Source: Christiangramia echinicola DSM 19838 (GTDB lineage: Bacteria > Bacteroidota > Bacteroidia > Flavobacteriales > Flavobacteriaceae). Taken from it: a stretch of DNA of 64,000 nt. Shown in pieces: positions 15,755-27,142 of the stretch (position 1 is the first letter of the stretch; every line of letters starts with the position of its first letter). Location: assembly GCF_000423065.1 (NCBI RefSeq), contig NZ_AUHG01000012.1, forward strand, positions 186,001-250,000. The letters are read 5' to 3'. Both the position numbers and the translations under genes were made by a program. The notes under the pieces were generated by a model. That model ran no database searches, was not told the origin of the DNA, and was given only the letters and a program-made list of their open reading frames with translations.

Positions 15755-18286
15755 TTATTCTTCACTATCATCTGCAATAGTTGTGCCATTCGCCGATTCT
15801 TCACCACCCACAGGCTTTTCAGCGTCTTCCATGTTCTCTACATCATCTTCATCATGAAGCACTTTAGCCACAGCAGCAATAGCATCATTCCCTTTCAGGT
15901 TTATAAGCCTTACTCCCTGTGTAGCACGACCCATAACGCGTAGATCCTCTACAGCCATTCTAATCACGATCCCAGATTTATTAATGATCATAAGATCATC
16001 TATATCTGAAACATTCTTAATTGCGACAAGTTGTCCGGTCTTTTCGGTAACAGAAATGGTCTTAACTCCTTTTCCGCCCCTGTTTGTGATTCGGTAATCC
16101 TCAAGGCTGGATCTTTTTCCATATCCGTTTTCTGATACAACCAAAATATCAGAATCAAAATCATTCACAGAAACCATCCCTACTACTTCGTCATTTTCAT
16201 CTGCTAAAGTAATACCTCTAACTCCAGATGCATTTCTTCCCATTGGCCTGGTTTTACTTTCTTCAAACCTAATAGCCTTTCCACTCTTTAATCCAAGCAT
16301 CACCTGGCTATTCCCGGTAGTAAGCTTAGCTTCTAATAATTCATCACCTTCTTTAATAGTAATCGCATTGATACCATTAGTTCTAGGACGAGAATATTTC
16401 TCTAATCTTGTTTTCTTAACCTGACCTTTTTTAGTAGCCATGATCACAAAATGATCATTAATATACTTTTCATCTTTAAGATCCTGGGTACAGATAAATG
16501 CATTGACCTTATCTTCAGGTTCAATATTTATAAGGTTTTGTATCGCTCTTCCTTTAGAGGCTTTACTACCTTCCGGAATTTCATAAACTCTCATCCAGTA
16601 ACATTTACCGTTCTGAGTGAAGAACAACATGTACTGGTGATTAGTTCCTACAAAGAGATATTCTAAGAAATCTTCATTTCTGGTATTAGATCCTTTTTGC
16701 CCGACTCCTCCTCTATTCTGAGTCTTGTATTCTGTAAGCGAGGTTCTTTTAATATAACCTGCATGAGAGATAGTGATCACTACACTCTCATCTGGAATCA
16801 TATCTTCTATACTAAGATCACCACCTGCATATTCTATTTGAGAACGTCTTTCGTCACCATACTTCTCTTTAATTTCATATAGCTCATCCTTGATAACTTC
16901 CATTCTACGCTCTTCACGCGCAAGAATATCTTCGAGATCTTCTATAGTCTTTAATATTTCGTCATATTCAGCTCTTAGCTTATCCTGTTCAAGACCAGTA
17001 AGCTGTCTAAGCCTCATTTCTACAATTGCCTTTGCCTGAACTTCTGATAGCTCAAATCGCTCCATCAACTTAGTACGGGCTTCATCGGCATTTGAACAAG
17101 CTCTAATTAAAGCGATAACTTCATCGATGTTATCTGAGGCGATAATTAATCCTTCCAGGATATGAGCACGCTCCTTGGCTTTTCTTAATTCAAATTCAGT
17201 TCTACGAACAACAACATCATGTCTGTGTTCAACGAAATGATAAATAAGGTCTTTAAGATTCAGCATTTCTGGTCTACCATTTACAAGTGCAATATTATTT
17301 ACACTAAATGAAGACTGTAATGCTGTATGTTTAAATAAGGTATTAAGCACGATATTAGGAATCGCATCTCGCTTAAGCTGGTAAACGATACGCATACCAT
17401 TACGGTCTGATTCATCCCTGATCAAACTAATACCTTCAATTTTCTTGTCATTTACTAGGTCGGCCGTCTTCTTGATCATATCGGCCTTATTCACCTGGTA
17501 AGGAATTTCAGTAACCACAAGGTATTCCCTGCCGCCGATTTCTTCCATATGAGACTTGGCGCGCATCACTACTCTACCACGGCCAGTCTTAAATGCTTCC
17601 TTAACCCCATCATAACCATAAATAATACCACCGGTAGGAAAATCTGGAGCTTTAATGTACTGGATAAGCTCATCGATCTCAATATCGCGGTTATCTATAT
17701 AGGCTATAGTTCCATCAATAACTTCAGTAAGGTTGTGAGGTGGCATATTGGTCGCCATACCTACGGCAATACCACTGGCTCCGTTTACCAAAAGGTTTGG
17801 AACTCTGGTTGGCATAACTACTGGCTCACTTAAAGAGTCATCAAAGTTAAGTTGGGTATCTACTGTTTCTTTATCTAAATCAGCAAGCATATCTTCACTG
17901 ATCTTACGCATACGCGCTTCAGTATAACGCATCGCTGCAGGACTATCACCATCAACAGAACCAAAGTTACCCTGACCATCTACAAGCATGTATCTCATGC
18001 TCCAGTGCTGGGCCATTCTAACCATGGTATCATACACAGATGAATCACCGTGAGGGTGATACTTACCAAGTACTTCCCCTACGATTCTCGCAGATTTTTT
18101 ATAGGCTCTGTTTGAAAGAACTCCAAGCTCGTACATACCGTACAATACTCTTCTGTGAACTGGTTTTAATCCATCACGCACATCTGGTAACGCACGTGAC
18201 ACAATGACCGACATCGAGTAATCGATGTAGGCTGATTTCATTTCATCTTCAATGTTGATAGGAATTAGCTTTTCTCCTTCAGCCAT
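15755..18286 (-). CDS. gyrA: DNA gyrase subunit A
   Basis: This 843-residue breakage-reunion subunit of gyrase introduces negative supercoils with GyrB. The catalytic Tyr is Tyr121 (AAMRYTEAR). The quinolone region [11 protein letters not shown] carries Ser82 and Asp86, the equivalents of E. coli Ser83 and Asp87, so the common resistance changes are absent. The C-terminal beta-pinwheel shows a GyrA-box-like QNRGGVG plus a repeat-like TNRGGKG in a late blade, and ends in an acidic tail. Length is normal (E. coli 875). gyrB is not in the window. Topoisomerase IV subunits lie at 39.4-44.4 kb, so the bacterium has both type IIA enzymes. Confidence 0.97.
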   Translation of the reverse strand: MAEGEKLIPINIEDEMKSAYIDYSMSVIVSRALPDVRDGLKPVHRRVLYGMYELGVLSNRAYKKSARIVGEVLGKYHPHGDSSVYDTMVRMAQHWSMRYMLVDGQGNFGSVDGDSPAAMRYTEARMRKISEDMLADLDKETVDTQLNFDDSLSEPVVMPTRVPNLLVNGASGIAVGMATNMPPHNLTEVIDGTIAYIDNRDIEIDELIQYIKAPDFPTGGIIYGYDGVKEAFKTGRGRVVMRAKSHMEEIGGREYLVVTEIPYQVNKADMIKKTADLVNDKKIEGISLIRDESDRNGMRIVYQLKRDAIPNIVLNTLFKHTALQSSFSVNNIALVNGRPEMLNLKDLIYHFVEHRHDVVVRRTEFELRKAKERAHILEGLIIASDNIDEVIALIRACSNADEARTKLMERFELSEVQAKAIVEMRLRQLTGLEQDKLRAEYDEILKTIEDLEDILAREERRMEVIKDELYEIKEKYGDERRSQIEYAGGDLSIEDMIPDESVVITISHAGYIKRTSLTEYKTQNRGGVGQKGSNTRNEDFLEYLFVGTNHQYMLFFTQNGKCYWMRVYEIPEGSKASKGRAIQNLINIEPEDKVNAFICTQDLKDEKYINDHFVIMATKKGQVKKTRLEKYSRPRTNGINAITIKEGDELLEAKLTTGNSQVMLGLKSGKAIRFEESKTRPMGRNASGVRGITLADENDEVVGMVSVNDFDSDILVVSENGYGKRSSLEDYRITNRGGKGVKTISVTEKTGQLVAIKNVSDIDDLMIINKSGIVIRMAVEDLRVMGRATQGVRLINLKGNDAIAAVAKVLHDEDDVENMEDAEKPVGGEESANGTTIADDSEE

Positions 18287-18446
18287 ACTTAAAAATTTAA
18301 TTTATCTCAAAAAATCTAAGGGGCAATTTACATATTTTATCCATCTTTAATGGGTAACAACCACTGCGAACACCTTCTTTTTATTAACAAATTTTTATTG
18401 TGTTTTGGTTAATAAGTTCACTATTTTACACTTTGATAATTGAAAG

Positions 18447-18454
18447 TAATTTTG
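18447..18454 (+). promoter_or_regulatory. candidate clpC -7 element TAATTTTG
   Basis: A perfect TAnnTTTG match 80 nt before the clpC ATG, in the 248-nt gap between the divergent gyrA and clpC genes. No good -33 TTG lies 17-23 nt upstream. No CtsR-type or heat-shock inverted repeat was seen. Confidence 0.35.
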
Positions 18455-18534
18455 TCAATTAGCTACTAACTCCCTATTAGGTACAGTTTTTGTCCTATTT
18501 CGAGTGAAAATAAATTTTGAGAAAGGAAGATAAA

Positions 18535-21090
18535 ATGGATGATAATTTTTCACCAAGAGTAAAAGATGTCATTGCTTACAGTAAAGAGGAAGCATTAAGA
18601 CTAGGCCACGATTTCATCGGGACAGAACATCTTATGCTTGGTTTATTGAGAGACGGTGACGGTAAGGCCATAGATATATTGAACGCATTAGACGTAGACC
18701 TAAGTCATTTAAGGCGTAAGGTTGAAATATTGAGCCCTGCTAATCCAAATACTGTTACAATTAGTAACGAAAAACGAAATTTACATTTAACCAGGCAGGC
18801 AGAGCGAGCATTGAAAACAACCTTTTTGGAGGCTAAGTTATTCCAGAGTTCTAATATTAATACTGCACACCTGCTATTATGTATTTTGAGAAACGAAAAT
18901 GATCCCACAACTAAACTCTTAAACAAATTGAAAATAGATTACGACGGAGTAAAAGATCAGTTTAAATATATGATCGCCAGCGATGAAGATGATTACTCTG
19001 ACAGCCCGTCTGCAGAATCTTTTTCAGATGATGACGGTGGTGATGAGACAACCAGAGAAAACCCATTTAGCGGAGGTGGAAACACAGGTAAAACTTCTAA
19101 AAAATCTAAGACTCCTGTTTTAGATAACTTCGGAAGAGACCTTACGGCATTAGCCGAAGCTGATAAATTAGACCCTGTGGTAGGCCGTGAAAAAGAAATC
19201 GAGCGTGTATCACAGATCTTAAGTAGAAGAAAAAAGAACAACCCTTTATTAATAGGAGAACCTGGTGTTGGTAAATCTGCCATAGCTGAAGGTCTTGCTT
19301 TGCGTATTGTTAAACGTAAAGTATCCAGAATTCTATTTGATAAAAGAGTAGTTACTCTCGATCTGGCAAGTTTAGTAGCTGGAACAAAGTATCGCGGTCA
19401 GTTTGAGGAACGTATGAAGGCGGTAATGAATGAGCTTGAAAAGAATGATGATATCATACTTTTCATAGATGAGATCCATACCATTGTTGGTGCCGGTGGC
19501 GCAACAGGTAGTCTTGATGCCAGCAATATGTTCAAACCGGCGTTAGCAAGAGGAGAAATACAATGTATTGGTGCCACTACCCTGGATGAATACAGACAGT
19601 ACATTGAAAAGGACGGTGCCCTGGAAAGAAGATTTCAGAAGGTTATTGTTGAACCTACAACCGTAGAAGAAACAATAGAGATCCTTAACAATATTAAAGA
19701 CAAGTATGAAGAGCATCATAACGTTCAATATACAGATGAGGCGATTCAAGCTTGTGTGAAGCTCACCAATAGATATATGACCGAAAGATTCTTACCAGAT
19801 AAGGCTATTGACGCCCTGGATGAAGCAGGGTCCAGAGTTCATATTACTAATATTGATGTACCTAAACAGATCCTGGAATTAGAAAGAAAACTGGAGGAGG
19901 TTAGAGAAAGTAAGAATTCTGTTGTTAAAAAACAGAAATACGAAGAAGCAGCCAAGTTGCGAGACGATGAGAAAAATCTTGAAAAGGAACTTGGAATTGC
20001 TCAGGAGAAATGGGAAGAAGAATCAAAAAAGCACAAGGAAATAGTTTCTGAAGATAGTGTAGCCGATGTGGTTTCTATGATGACAGGAATTCCCGTTAAT
20101 AGAATTGCTCAAACTGAAAGCAATAAACTTGTGGAGCTTCCAAAGGAGATCAAAGGAAAGGTTATTGGTCAGGACGAAGCTGTTGGGAAAGTTGTAAAAG
20201 CTATTCAGCGTAATCGCGCCGGACTTAAAGATCCTAACAAACCAATTGGATCATTTATTTTCTTAGGTCAGACCGGAGTTGGTAAAACTCAGTTAGCTAA
20301 AGTTTTAGCCCGTGAGTTATTTGATAATGACGATGCGCTAATTCGTATAGACATGAGTGAGTACATGGAAAAATTTGCTGTGTCTCGTTTAATCGGTGCA
20401 CCTCCAGGATATGTAGGATATGAAGAAGGAGGCCAATTAACTGAAAAAGTTAGAAGAAAGCCTTACGCAGTAATTTTACTGGACGAGGTAGAAAAAGCCC
20501 ATCCAGATGTATTCAATATGCTGCTACAGGTTCTTGATGATGGTTATTTAACTGATAGTCTTGGTAGAAAAATTGACTTCAGAAATACAATTATCATTAT
20601 GACCTCTAATATTGGAGCCAGGAAACTTAAAGATTTTGGTCAGGGAGTTGGATTTGGAACTTCTGCTCAAAAATCGCAAGTAGATGATAATGCAAGAAGC
20701 GTGATAGAAAACGCGTTGAAAAAAGCATTTGCTCCTGAATTTCTGAATAGAATCGACGATGTTGTAATCTTCAACAGTCTAGAAAGAGAAGACATTCATA
20801 AGATCATTGATATCGAACTTGAGAAACTGTTTGATAGAATACATGGTCTTGGTTATGACCTTAATCTTTCAGATAAAGCCAAGGATTTTATTGCTGAAAA
20901 AGGATTTGACAAGCAATATGGTGCACGTCCATTAAATAGAGCGATTCAAAAATATATTGAAGATGCCCTGGCTGAAGAAATCATAAGTTCAAAACTTAAA
21001 GAGGGAGATAAGATCATAATGGACCTTGATGAGGAGAAAAGTGAATTGACCATAGATATTCAGAAATCGGTTAAAGAAACCGAATCTTAA
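18535..21090 (+). CDS. clpC: ClpC-type AAA+ unfoldase of the Clp protease
   Basis: This protein has 851 residues from the ATG at 18535 ([20 protein letters not shown]). A TTG at 18517 would add six residues but is not favoured. Order: two Clp-N repeats (1-150), an acidic/Gly-rich linker, AAA-1 with Walker A GEPGVGKS and Walker [10 protein letters not shown], a UVR-like middle coiled coil with [16 protein letters not shown] (about 465-480), then AAA-2 with GQTGVGKT and [14 protein letters not shown], the [13 protein letters not shown] loop and a Clp C-terminal domain. It unfolds substrates for ClpP; the M-domain distinguishes it from ClpA. It is a single gene ending in a strong terminator. clpP is not in the window. 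Confidence 0.96.
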   Translation: MDDNFSPRVKDVIAYSKEEALRLGHDFIGTEHLMLGLLRDGDGKAIDILNALDVDLSHLRRKVEILSPANPNTVTISNEKRNLHLTRQAERALKTTFLEAKLFQSSNINTAHLLLCILRNENDPTTKLLNKLKIDYDGVKDQFKYMIASDEDDYSDSPSAESFSDDDGGDETTRENPFSGGGNTGKTSKKSKTPVLDNFGRDLTALAEADKLDPVVGREKEIERVSQILSRRKKNNPLLIGEPGVGKSAIAEGLALRIVKRKVSRILFDKRVVTLDLASLVAGTKYRGQFEERMKAVMNELEKNDDIILFIDEIHTIVGAGGATGSLDASNMFKPALARGEIQCIGATTLDEYRQYIEKDGALERRFQKVIVEPTTVEETIEILNNIKDKYEEHHNVQYTDEAIQACVKLTNRYMTERFLPDKAIDALDEAGSRVHITNIDVPKQILELERKLEEVRESKNSVVKKQKYEEAAKLRDDEKNLEKELGIAQEKWEEESKKHKEIVSEDSVADVVSMMTGIPVNRIAQTESNKLVELPKEIKGKVIGQDEAVGKVVKAIQRNRAGLKDPNKPIGSFIFLGQTGVGKTQLAKVLARELFDNDDALIRIDMSEYMEKFAVSRLIGAPPGYVGYEEGGQLTEKVRRKPYAVILLDEVEKAHPDVFNMLLQVLDDGYLTDSLGRKIDFRNTIIIMTSNIGARKLKDFGQGVGFGTSAQKSQVDDNARSVIENALKKAFAPEFLNRIDDVVIFNSLEREDIHKIIDIELEKLFDRIHGLGYDLNLSDKAKDFIAEKGFDKQYGARPLNRAIQKYIEDALAEEIISSKLKEGDKIIMDLDEEKSELTIDIQKSVKETES

Positions 21091-21111
21091 AATTCAGGAT
21101 TTATACTATTT

Positions 21112-21140
21112 AAAGCCACTTCCGTTGAAGTGGCTTTTTT
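21112..21140 (+). terminator. clpC rho-independent terminator
   Basis: AAAGCCACTTC-CGTT-GAAGTGGCTTT followed by a T-run; 11-bp perfect stem, 22 nt after the clpC stop. Confidence 0.93.
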
Positions 21141-21205
21141 ATTTATTTTATTATTTTCACAATTCATATTTTGTGTTAAATTAGCCCAAAAAGCCCCTAC
21201 TCACC

Positions 21206-21580
21206 ATGCAACCTAAAGAGATAAGTTTAGAATTCGGGACGGTATATATTCATGAAAATATACTAATCGCCAAGCTTAATGAAGGTATTCTCTTCGATCT
21301 AGAATCAAACCAGAAACTACTGGATATTGGCTCAGAAGTTTTTCAAAACGAAAATTACGCTTACATATCTCACCGGGTGAATTCTTATGCTGTAGATCCT
21401 ATGGTGTACATTGAATCTGCAAGTGCGAAAAACCTTAAGGCTATTGCGGTAGTAAGCGAGAATGAAATGACCAGACGCAATGCTGAAGAAGTTGAAAAGA
21501 AATTTTATAAGGATAATAATTGCTTTGAAGCATTTCAAACTTTAGAAGAAGCTGTTAGATGGATCGAAACCAGGATCTAG
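21206..21580 (+). CDS. SpoIIAA/STAS-like protein of unknown function
   Basis: In this 124-residue soluble protein the alternation of strands and helices (EFGTVYIHENILIAKL, then SAKNLKAIAVVSENEMTR, then CFEAFQTLEEAVRWIETR) resembles the SpoIIAA-like/STAS-SEC14 families common in flavobacteria. Such proteins have about 120-140 residues and end in a helix preceded by FxxxxEAxxWL. No catalytic residues are evident. A conserved-looking HRVNSYAVDP lies mid-protein. Its last four bases overlap the stop of the convergent hutH gene. Function is unknown; the fold call is moderate. Confidence 0.7.
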   Translation: MQPKEISLEFGTVYIHENILIAKLNEGILFDLESNQKLLDIGSEVFQNENYAYISHRVNSYAVDPMVYIESASAKNLKAIAVVSENEMTRRNAEEVEKKFYKDNNCFEAFQTLEEAVRWIETRI

Positions 21581-23082
21581 TCTAGAAATTCTTCAATCTC
21601 CATATTCTCTAAAAACTGCTTTGCTTTTTTTATGTAAGGAGCCATAGTTCTGTCTTCAGTAAGTACTGGAACTTCCTTTCTAAAATTCGCAATGACTTCC
21701 TCTAACTTAACAGATGTTTTAGCTGGTTCTCTAAAATGTATTCCCTGGGAAGCATTGAAAAGCTCAATCGCCAGAACAGTATTTAAATTTTCAACAACCT
21801 TAAGCAATTTAGTAGCACTGTTTGCCCCCATGCTTACATGATCTTCCTGACCATTCGAAGAAACAATGGAATCTACAGAAGCAGGAGTAGATAATTGCTT
21901 ATTCTGACTTACAATACTTGCTGCGGTATACTGCGGGATCATAAATCCGCTATTCAAACCTGGGTTTTCAACCAGGAAATTTGGTAAACCTCTTAAACCT
22001 GAAACCAATTGATAGGTTCTTCTTTCAGATATATTAGCTAATTCAGAAAGGGCAATCGCCAGATAATCCAATCCTAAAGCTAATGGCTGACCGTGAAAGT
22101 TTCCACCTGAAATGATCTTATCTGCTTCAATAAATATATTAGGATTATCTGTAACCGAATTAATTTCAGTCTTTACCGTTTTGCGCACAAATGCTAAAGT
22201 ATCTTTTGATGCACCATGTACTTGAGGAATACATCTAAATGAATAAGGATCCTGTACATTATTTTTCTCAGATGCGGCGATCTTACTTCCTTCCAGAAAC
22301 TGTCTGATTCGTTCAGCTGTTTTAATCTGCCCCCTATGTGGACGCACTAAATGCACCAATTCATCATATGGAGATAGATTACAGTCGAATGCATCTACAG
22401 AAATCGCACCGATAAGATCTGCCAGATATGAAAGTTTATACGCTTTTAATAAAGCATACACCCCATGAGCACTCATAAACTGAGTTCCATTTAACAGAGC
22501 AAGACCTTCCTTACTTTGTAATTTTACCGGTTCCCAATTCATTTTTTTCAGAAGCTCCTCACCTTGAATAACCGAACCCTCAAAATAAACTTCACCGTCC
22601 CCTATTAAAGGAAGAGCCAAATGCGCTAAAGGCGCAAGATCTCCCGAAGCACCAAGCGAACCCTGCTCATAAATTACCGGTAAAATATCATGGTTGTATA
22701 ACTCAATAAGGCGTTCTACTGTCTCCAGAGCAACGCCGGAGTTTCCATAGCTTAAAGATTGAATTTTCAATAGAAGCATCAATCTAATTACCGGCTTAGA
22801 TACAGCATCTCCTGTCCCACAAGCATGCGACCTTACCAGGTTCTCCTGTAACTCAGTAAGCTTTTCAGAAGTAATCTTTACATTACATAAAGCTCCAAAA
22901 CCAGTATTAATTCCATAAACAGGTACATCACTCTGTTTAATCTTGTTATTTAGATAATCTCTGGACTTCTGGATATTTAACCTTGACTCATCACTTAAAG
23001 ACAGTTTTTTCTTATTTATAAGAATATCATGAATTACTTCAAGATCTAAAACTGCTGAACTTATATAATGATGATCTGGCAT
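21577..23082 (-). CDS. hutH: histidine ammonia-lyase
   Basis: In this 501-residue enzyme the MIO cofactor triad Ala-Ser-Gly sits at 145-147 in QGSLGASGDLAPLAHLAL, and the catalytic Tyr is in VYGINTGFG (Tyr56). RSHACGTG carries the His that favours histidine as substrate, and GQEDHVSMG carries the conserved Glu. It deaminates L-histidine to urocanate and ammonia, the first step of histidine use. No hutU, hutI or hutG is present in this window, so the rest of the pathway must be elsewhere or the enzyme stands alone. The start region on the minus strand has a near-consensus -7 box (GATTTTTG). The gene is tail to tail with the STAS-like gene (4-nt overlap). Confidence 0.95.
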   Translation of the reverse strand: MPDHHYISSAVLDLEVIHDILINKKKLSLSDESRLNIQKSRDYLNNKIKQSDVPVYGINTGFGALCNVKITSEKLTELQENLVRSHACGTGDAVSKPVIRLMLLLKIQSLSYGNSGVALETVERLIELYNHDILPVIYEQGSLGASGDLAPLAHLALPLIGDGEVYFEGSVIQGEELLKKMNWEPVKLQSKEGLALLNGTQFMSAHGVYALLKAYKLSYLADLIGAISVDAFDCNLSPYDELVHLVRPHRGQIKTAERIRQFLEGSKIAASEKNNVQDPYSFRCIPQVHGASKDTLAFVRKTVKTEINSVTDNPNIFIEADKIISGGNFHGQPLALGLDYLAIALSELANISERRTYQLVSGLRGLPNFLVENPGLNSGFMIPQYTAASIVSQNKQLSTPASVDSIVSSNGQEDHVSMGANSATKLLKVVENLNTVLAIELFNASQGIHFREPAKTSVKLEEVIANFRKEVPVLTEDRTMAPYIKKAKQFLENMEIEEFLD

Positions 23083-23182
23083 ATTGTTGAAATGATTTTA
23101 TGGAGTGCAAAAATCTTACTTCAGAGATAAGATTCCAAATAAATAGAGCTTTAAATAAAGATTATATCAACAATTCTTAAAA

Positions 23183-24712
23183 TTATTCTGAATTCTTTAG
23201 TTTTCTACTAAAAAGACCCTGTATAGCTTTTCCAATATTCTTAGCAATATCCCCTGCTAAAACACTCTCGTAACCCAAATTTTCTGCTGCTATATCTCCT
23301 GCCCTCCCATGTAGAAAAACTCCAAGTACAGCCGCTGTTACCGGTTCATAAGACTGACCCATGAAAGAAGTGATCACCCCGGAAAGCACGTCTCCACTTC
23401 CTGCCGTAGCCATTCCGGGATTTCCGGAGTTATTTACATAAATATCATTACCATCTATCACAAAAGTATGAGCCCCCTTAATGACTATGATCAACTTATA
23501 TTTTTTGCTAAACGATCTTACCAGCTCCAGTTTATGAAAATCATCCTTCCATTCACCTACCAATCTTTTTAATTCTCCTGGATGAGGTGTTAAGACTGAA
23601 TTTTCAGGTAAAAGATCCAGCAATTCTTTATTTTCTGACAAGATATTCAGGCCATCAGCATCTATTAAAACAGGCGTTTTTACCGTATTCAGCATATTTT
23701 TTAAAGCTTCTCTGGTTTTATTAGCCGTACCCGCTCCCATTCCAAAACATACAACATCGGCCTTGAAATCTTCCGGATACCCACTTAATAGATCATCCTC
23801 GACATCTGTCACTACCATAGCTTCAGGCAAGCCAGTTTGGACGGCATGATATCCACATTTAGGAATGTAAAGACTGCATAATCCACTGCCAGTTTTTAAT
23901 GCCGCGGTAGCCGTTAATAATACACTCCCAATTTTGCCATAACTGCCACCAACGATAAGTGCATGACCATAATCACCTTTATGAGAATTGGCTTTTCTTG
24001 GCTTATACAAACTAACTGCCTCTTCTTCTCCAATTAAATGATTTCCAGATTGTAATTTCCCTAAAAATTCTTTATCCAGGCCAATATCCAGGATCTGAAG
24101 GTCTCCAACATAGTCCATCGTATCTGGTAAAAAGAAAACCAACTTCGGCGCCTGGAAACTTAAAGTGAAATTTGCTTCTATTACGGCTGCATCCTCAGCC
24201 GGTATCTTATCTGAAAATAATCCACTAGGCATATCGATTGCTAGTATAAATGCCTGAGATTTATTGATCAATTTGACCAGATTTGCAACCCAACCTTCAA
24301 TAGGCCGGTTTAGGCCGATACCAAACATCGCATCAATGATAAAATCACCAATATTGATCTCAGGAAAATTATCCTCGTTTTTTATTAATTGTGGCCAGTC
24401 ATTGGTTACATCTTTCAGTTTTTCATAATTAGCCAGAAAATCATCAGATCTTTTGTCGCTATAATTAACCACGTAAACTGTCACATGGTATCCATGCTGA
24501 ATCAAATGCCTGGCAATCACTAATCCGTCACCTCCATTATTTCCAATTCCACAGAAAATTTTGATAGGAATTGGAGCTCCCTGTAAGCGATTATTAATTT
24601 CATTAAAAACTAATGTTGCTGCACGCTCCATCAATTCTTCTGAAGTTATTTGCTGCTTTTCGATAGTAATTTTATCCCCTTCTGAAAGCTGTTCAGCAGT
24701 GAGTATTTTCAT
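23183..24712 (-). CDS. nnr: bifunctional NAD(P)H-hydrate epimerase / ADP-dependent dehydratase
   Basis: In this 509-residue fusion the N-terminal YjeF_N domain (1 to about 215) carries GIGNNGGDGLVIARHL (56-70), the NAXE epimerase. The C-terminal ribokinase-like domain (about 225-505) carries GHALIVGGSYGKIGS, VLTPHPGELKRL and the catalytic NPGMATAGSGDVLSG, the NnrD dehydratase. Together they repair damaged NADHX and NADPHX. Length and order equal E. coli Nnr (515). It is divergent from gcvT; the 100-nt gap to hutH on the same strand has no obvious terminator. Confidence 0.95.
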   Translation of the reverse strand: MKILTAEQLSEGDKITIEKQQITSEELMERAATLVFNEINNRLQGAPIPIKIFCGIGNNGGDGLVIARHLIQHGYHVTVYVVNYSDKRSDDFLANYEKLKDVTNDWPQLIKNEDNFPEINIGDFIIDAMFGIGLNRPIEGWVANLVKLINKSQAFILAIDMPSGLFSDKIPAEDAAVIEANFTLSFQAPKLVFFLPDTMDYVGDLQILDIGLDKEFLGKLQSGNHLIGEEEAVSLYKPRKANSHKGDYGHALIVGGSYGKIGSVLLTATAALKTGSGLCSLYIPKCGYHAVQTGLPEAMVVTDVEDDLLSGYPEDFKADVVCFGMGAGTANKTREALKNMLNTVKTPVLIDADGLNILSENKELLDLLPENSVLTPHPGELKRLVGEWKDDFHKLELVRSFSKKYKLIIVIKGAHTFVIDGNDIYVNNSGNPGMATAGSGDVLSGVITSFMGQSYEPVTAAVLGVFLHGRAGDIAAENLGYESVLAGDIAKNIGKAIQGLFSRKLKNSE

Positions 24713-24793
24713 AAAACTGAATTTTGTGGTCTAATCTTTTATAAACTTAAGAATTCATAATTAATATAATTCTATAAAAAGCCCGAATAAATA

Positions 24794-24822
24794 TTGTATT
24801 CTATCCGAATTGAATAAATTTG
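24794..24822 (+). promoter_or_regulatory. gcvT promoter: TTG-N18-TAAATTTG
   Basis: A -33 TTG (24794-24796), an 18-nt spacer and a perfect -7 TAAATTTG (24815-24822) match the Bacteroidota housekeeping promoter. The upstream TTG codon sometimes read as the gcvT start (24820) is inside the -7 box, so translation must begin at the ATG at 24841. Confidence 0.72.
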
Positions 24823-24840
24823 CCCAAATTTTTGAAAATA

Positions 24841-25923
24841 ATGAAAGAAATAGCCCTGTCTGAAAAACATAGAGAATTGAACGCTAAAATGGTTCCGTTT
24901 GCTGGATTCAATATGCCTGTATCTTATGAAGGAGTCAATGCTGAGCATGAAACGGTAAGGAAAGACCTCGGTGTTTTTGACGTTTCTCATATGGGTGAGT
25001 TTCTAATTTCAGGAGAAAATGCTCTGGAATTAATTCAGAAAATAAGTTCTAACGATGCTTCAAAACTTGTAGACGGTAAAGCACAGTATTCCTGTATGCC
25101 TAACGAAGATGGAGGTATTGTTGATGATCTAATTATTTATAGGATAGATTCAGAAAAATATCTATTAGTAGTAAATGCATCGAATATAGAGAAAGACTGG
25201 AACTGGATCGCACATCATAATACCATGGATGCTACCATGAGAGATATGAGTGATGAAATGTCTCTACTTGCTATTCAAGGCCCTAAGGCTTCTGAAGCTA
25301 TGCAATCACTTACAGATATAGATCTTGCGAATATGAAATTCTACACTTTTGAAGTAGGAACTTTCGCAGATGTAGATAAGGTGATCGTATCTGCAACCGG
25401 ATATACAGGTAGTGGTGGTTTTGAGATCTATTTTAGAAACGAAGATGCTGAGAAGATCTGGGATGCAGTTATGGAAGCCGGGAAAGATTATGGAATTAAA
25501 CCGATTGGCTTAGCAGCCAGAGATACTTTACGTCTTGAAATGGGTTATTGCCTTTATGGTTACGACATAGATGATACCACTTCACCTATAGAAGCAGGGC
25601 TTGGGTGGATCACTAAATTCACTAAAGACTTCATTAATAGTGAAGAATTAAAGGCACAGAAAGAAAATGGCCCTAAGCGCAAACTGGTCGCTTTTGAACT
25701 GGATGAAAGAGGAATTCCTCGTCAGGGATACGATATCGTAGACGAGAATGGTAAGAAAATTGGATTGGTTACTTCGGGCACCATGTCCCCTTCCATGGAA
25801 AAAGGAATAGGACTGGGATATGTACCTACTGAAATTGCAGGCGCAGGGAAAAAGATATCTATCCAAATACGCAAAAAAGCCGTCACTGCAACTCAGGTAA
25901 AACTGCCCTTTTATAAAGGCTAA
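24841..25923 (+). CDS. gcvT: glycine cleavage system aminomethyltransferase (T protein)
   Basis: This protein has 360 residues from ATG 24841 ([20 protein letters not shown]). It transfers the methylene carbon of the aminomethyl-lipoyl H protein to tetrahydrofolate, releasing ammonia. The folate-binding GcvT N-domain shows [18 protein letters not shown] and [14 protein letters not shown] with the catalytic Asp (95/96). [11 protein letters not shown] and [12 protein letters not shown]-type strands follow, then the beta-barrel GcvT C-domain (about 275-360, [11 protein letters not shown]). Length is standard. gcvH and gcvP are not adjacent. An epimerase-like gene with a TTG start follows after 5 nt, so the two are likely cotranscribed. 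Confidence 0.95.
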   Translation: MKEIALSEKHRELNAKMVPFAGFNMPVSYEGVNAEHETVRKDLGVFDVSHMGEFLISGENALELIQKISSNDASKLVDGKAQYSCMPNEDGGIVDDLIIYRIDSEKYLLVVNASNIEKDWNWIAHHNTMDATMRDMSDEMSLLAIQGPKASEAMQSLTDIDLANMKFYTFEVGTFADVDKVIVSATGYTGSGGFEIYFRNEDAEKIWDAVMEAGKDYGIKPIGLAARDTLRLEMGYCLYGYDIDDTTSPIEAGLGWITKFTKDFINSEELKAQKENGPKRKLVAFELDERGIPRQGYDIVDENGKKIGLVTSGTMSPSMEKGIGLGYVPTEIAGAGKKISIQIRKKAVTATQVKLPFYKG

Positions 25924-25928
25924 TTTAT

Positions 25929-26744
25929 TTGAAACGAATACTCATTTTAGGAGCTAGCGGATTTATAGGCAATGCCCTGTATAAAGAGCTGTGCTCCTAT
26001 TTTGATACTCACGGCACCTACCATACCGCCAATGATTTTTTCGAGAGTAATCATCAGTTTCATCATTTTGATATGGAAACTGAGAATATTGAGATCCTTC
26101 TCGAAAATTTAAGACCAGATGTCATCATTTCATCATTACGAGGAGATTTTGACGCACAGATCGTCACCCATTTTTCAATAATCAACCATATAATTAAACA
26201 CGATTCCAAGCTAATTTTCATAAGCTCAGCTAATGTGTTTGATGCCTTTACCAACTACCCTTCCTACGAATACGACAAGACTTTAAGCCAGAGTATTTAT
26301 GGCAGGTTTAAGATAAAAATAGAGAATGCTTTACTAAGATTGCCAAACCACCAATATAATATAGTAAGGCTACCTATGGTCTTTGGTAAAACCTCACCCC
26401 GGATCAAGCAAATAAAAACTATAATAGATCTTGGAGAGCCATTAGAAGTATTCCCGAATGTGGTTATTAACGCTACAGAAATATTAAAAGTCACCCAGCA
26501 AATACATTATATAATAAATCGTAACCGGCAGGGAGTTTTTCATCTTGGAAGTACAGACCTTGTACATCAAAGGGATTTTATTGCAGATGTATGTGAAGAA
26601 ATGGGTTATGAAAATCCATTATTCAAAAATGTTTACGATTCTAATTACGATAGATTCCTGGCTGTACTTCCCAAAGACAATAAACTTCCTAAGAATTTGC
26701 AAATAACCATTAGTCAGGTTGTGGAGGCTTCCACAAAGGCTTAG
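25929..26744 (+). CDS. NAD(P)-dependent epimerase/dehydratase family protein (RmlD-like SDR)
   Basis: This 271-residue extended short-chain dehydrogenase has the Rossmann motif GASGFIGNAL (residues 8-17), the Ser-rich strand LIFISSANVFDAF in the catalytic Ser position, and YGRFK as the YxxxK pair (about Tyr120, Lys124). The C-terminal half has NIVRLPMVFGK and HLGSTDLVHQRDF as in dTDP-4-dehydrorhamnose reductases. The substrate is unknown. The start is a TTG 5 nt after the gcvT stop; no in-frame ATG lies nearby and the Rossmann strand begins immediately (MKRILILGA), so TTG is accepted. It probably depends on the gcvT promoter and has no evident link to glycine cleavage. Confidence 0.85.
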   Translation: MKRILILGASGFIGNALYKELCSYFDTHGTYHTANDFFESNHQFHHFDMETENIEILLENLRPDVIISSLRGDFDAQIVTHFSIINHIIKHDSKLIFISSANVFDAFTNYPSYEYDKTLSQSIYGRFKIKIENALLRLPNHQYNIVRLPMVFGKTSPRIKQIKTIIDLGEPLEVFPNVVINATEILKVTQQIHYIINRNRQGVFHLGSTDLVHQRDFIADVCEEMGYENPLFKNVYDSNYDRFLAVLPKDNKLPKNLQITISQVVEASTKA

Positions 26745-26830
26745 CTGTTAATCTTATAATAAAGAAAAGGATTCTCCTTTCATTTCGATGCTTAATTTCT
26801 AACTTTAAGTAAAACCAAAAGATTTAAGCA

Positions 26831-27121
26831 ATGAAAAAACTAACTGACGAAGAGATTCAAGACAGAATAAAAGATTATGATGGTTGGACCTATGCCAAGG
26901 GTGCCATTCATACTTCCTTTCAATTTGAAAATTTTAAAGAAGCCTTTACGGTAATGACCCGTATTGCCTTTGAAGCTGAAGATCAGCAACATCATCCCAA
27001 TTGGGGAAATGTTTATAACCAGCTGGAAATTTCACTATCCACTCACGATGCAGATGGAGTTACCGAAAAAGACTTTAAACTAGCGCGAACTATAGAAGAT
27101 ATTATAGAAGCAACAGGATAA
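26831..27121 (+). CDS. 4a-hydroxytetrahydrobiopterin dehydratase (pterin-4a-carbinolamine dehydratase)
   Basis: This 96-residue protein has the full family motif: EAEDQQHHPNWGNVYNQLEI with the paired active-site His and Pro, then STHDADGVTEKDFKLA with the third His and the Asp. It dehydrates 4a-hydroxytetrahydrobiopterin formed by aromatic amino-acid hydroxylases and so recycles the pterin cofactor. No phenylalanine hydroxylase gene is in this window. Length is typical (95-105). It is a stand-alone gene ending at a clear terminator at 27143. Confidence 0.95.
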   Translation: MKKLTDEEIQDRIKDYDGWTYAKGAIHTSFQFENFKEAFTVMTRIAFEAEDQQHHPNWGNVYNQLEISLSTHDADGVTEKDFKLARTIEDIIEATG

Positions 27122-27142
27122 TAAAATCTATACAAAACGATC

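Noticed and set aside
24820-24840. TTG start adding seven residues to GcvT
   Set aside because: The TTG is the end of a perfect -7 promoter box, and the ATG at 24841 gives the normal family N-terminus.
26764-26781. Hairpin AAAGGA-TTC-TCCTTT after the epimerase gene
   Set aside because: Only a 6-bp AT-rich stem without a T-run; too weak to call a terminator.
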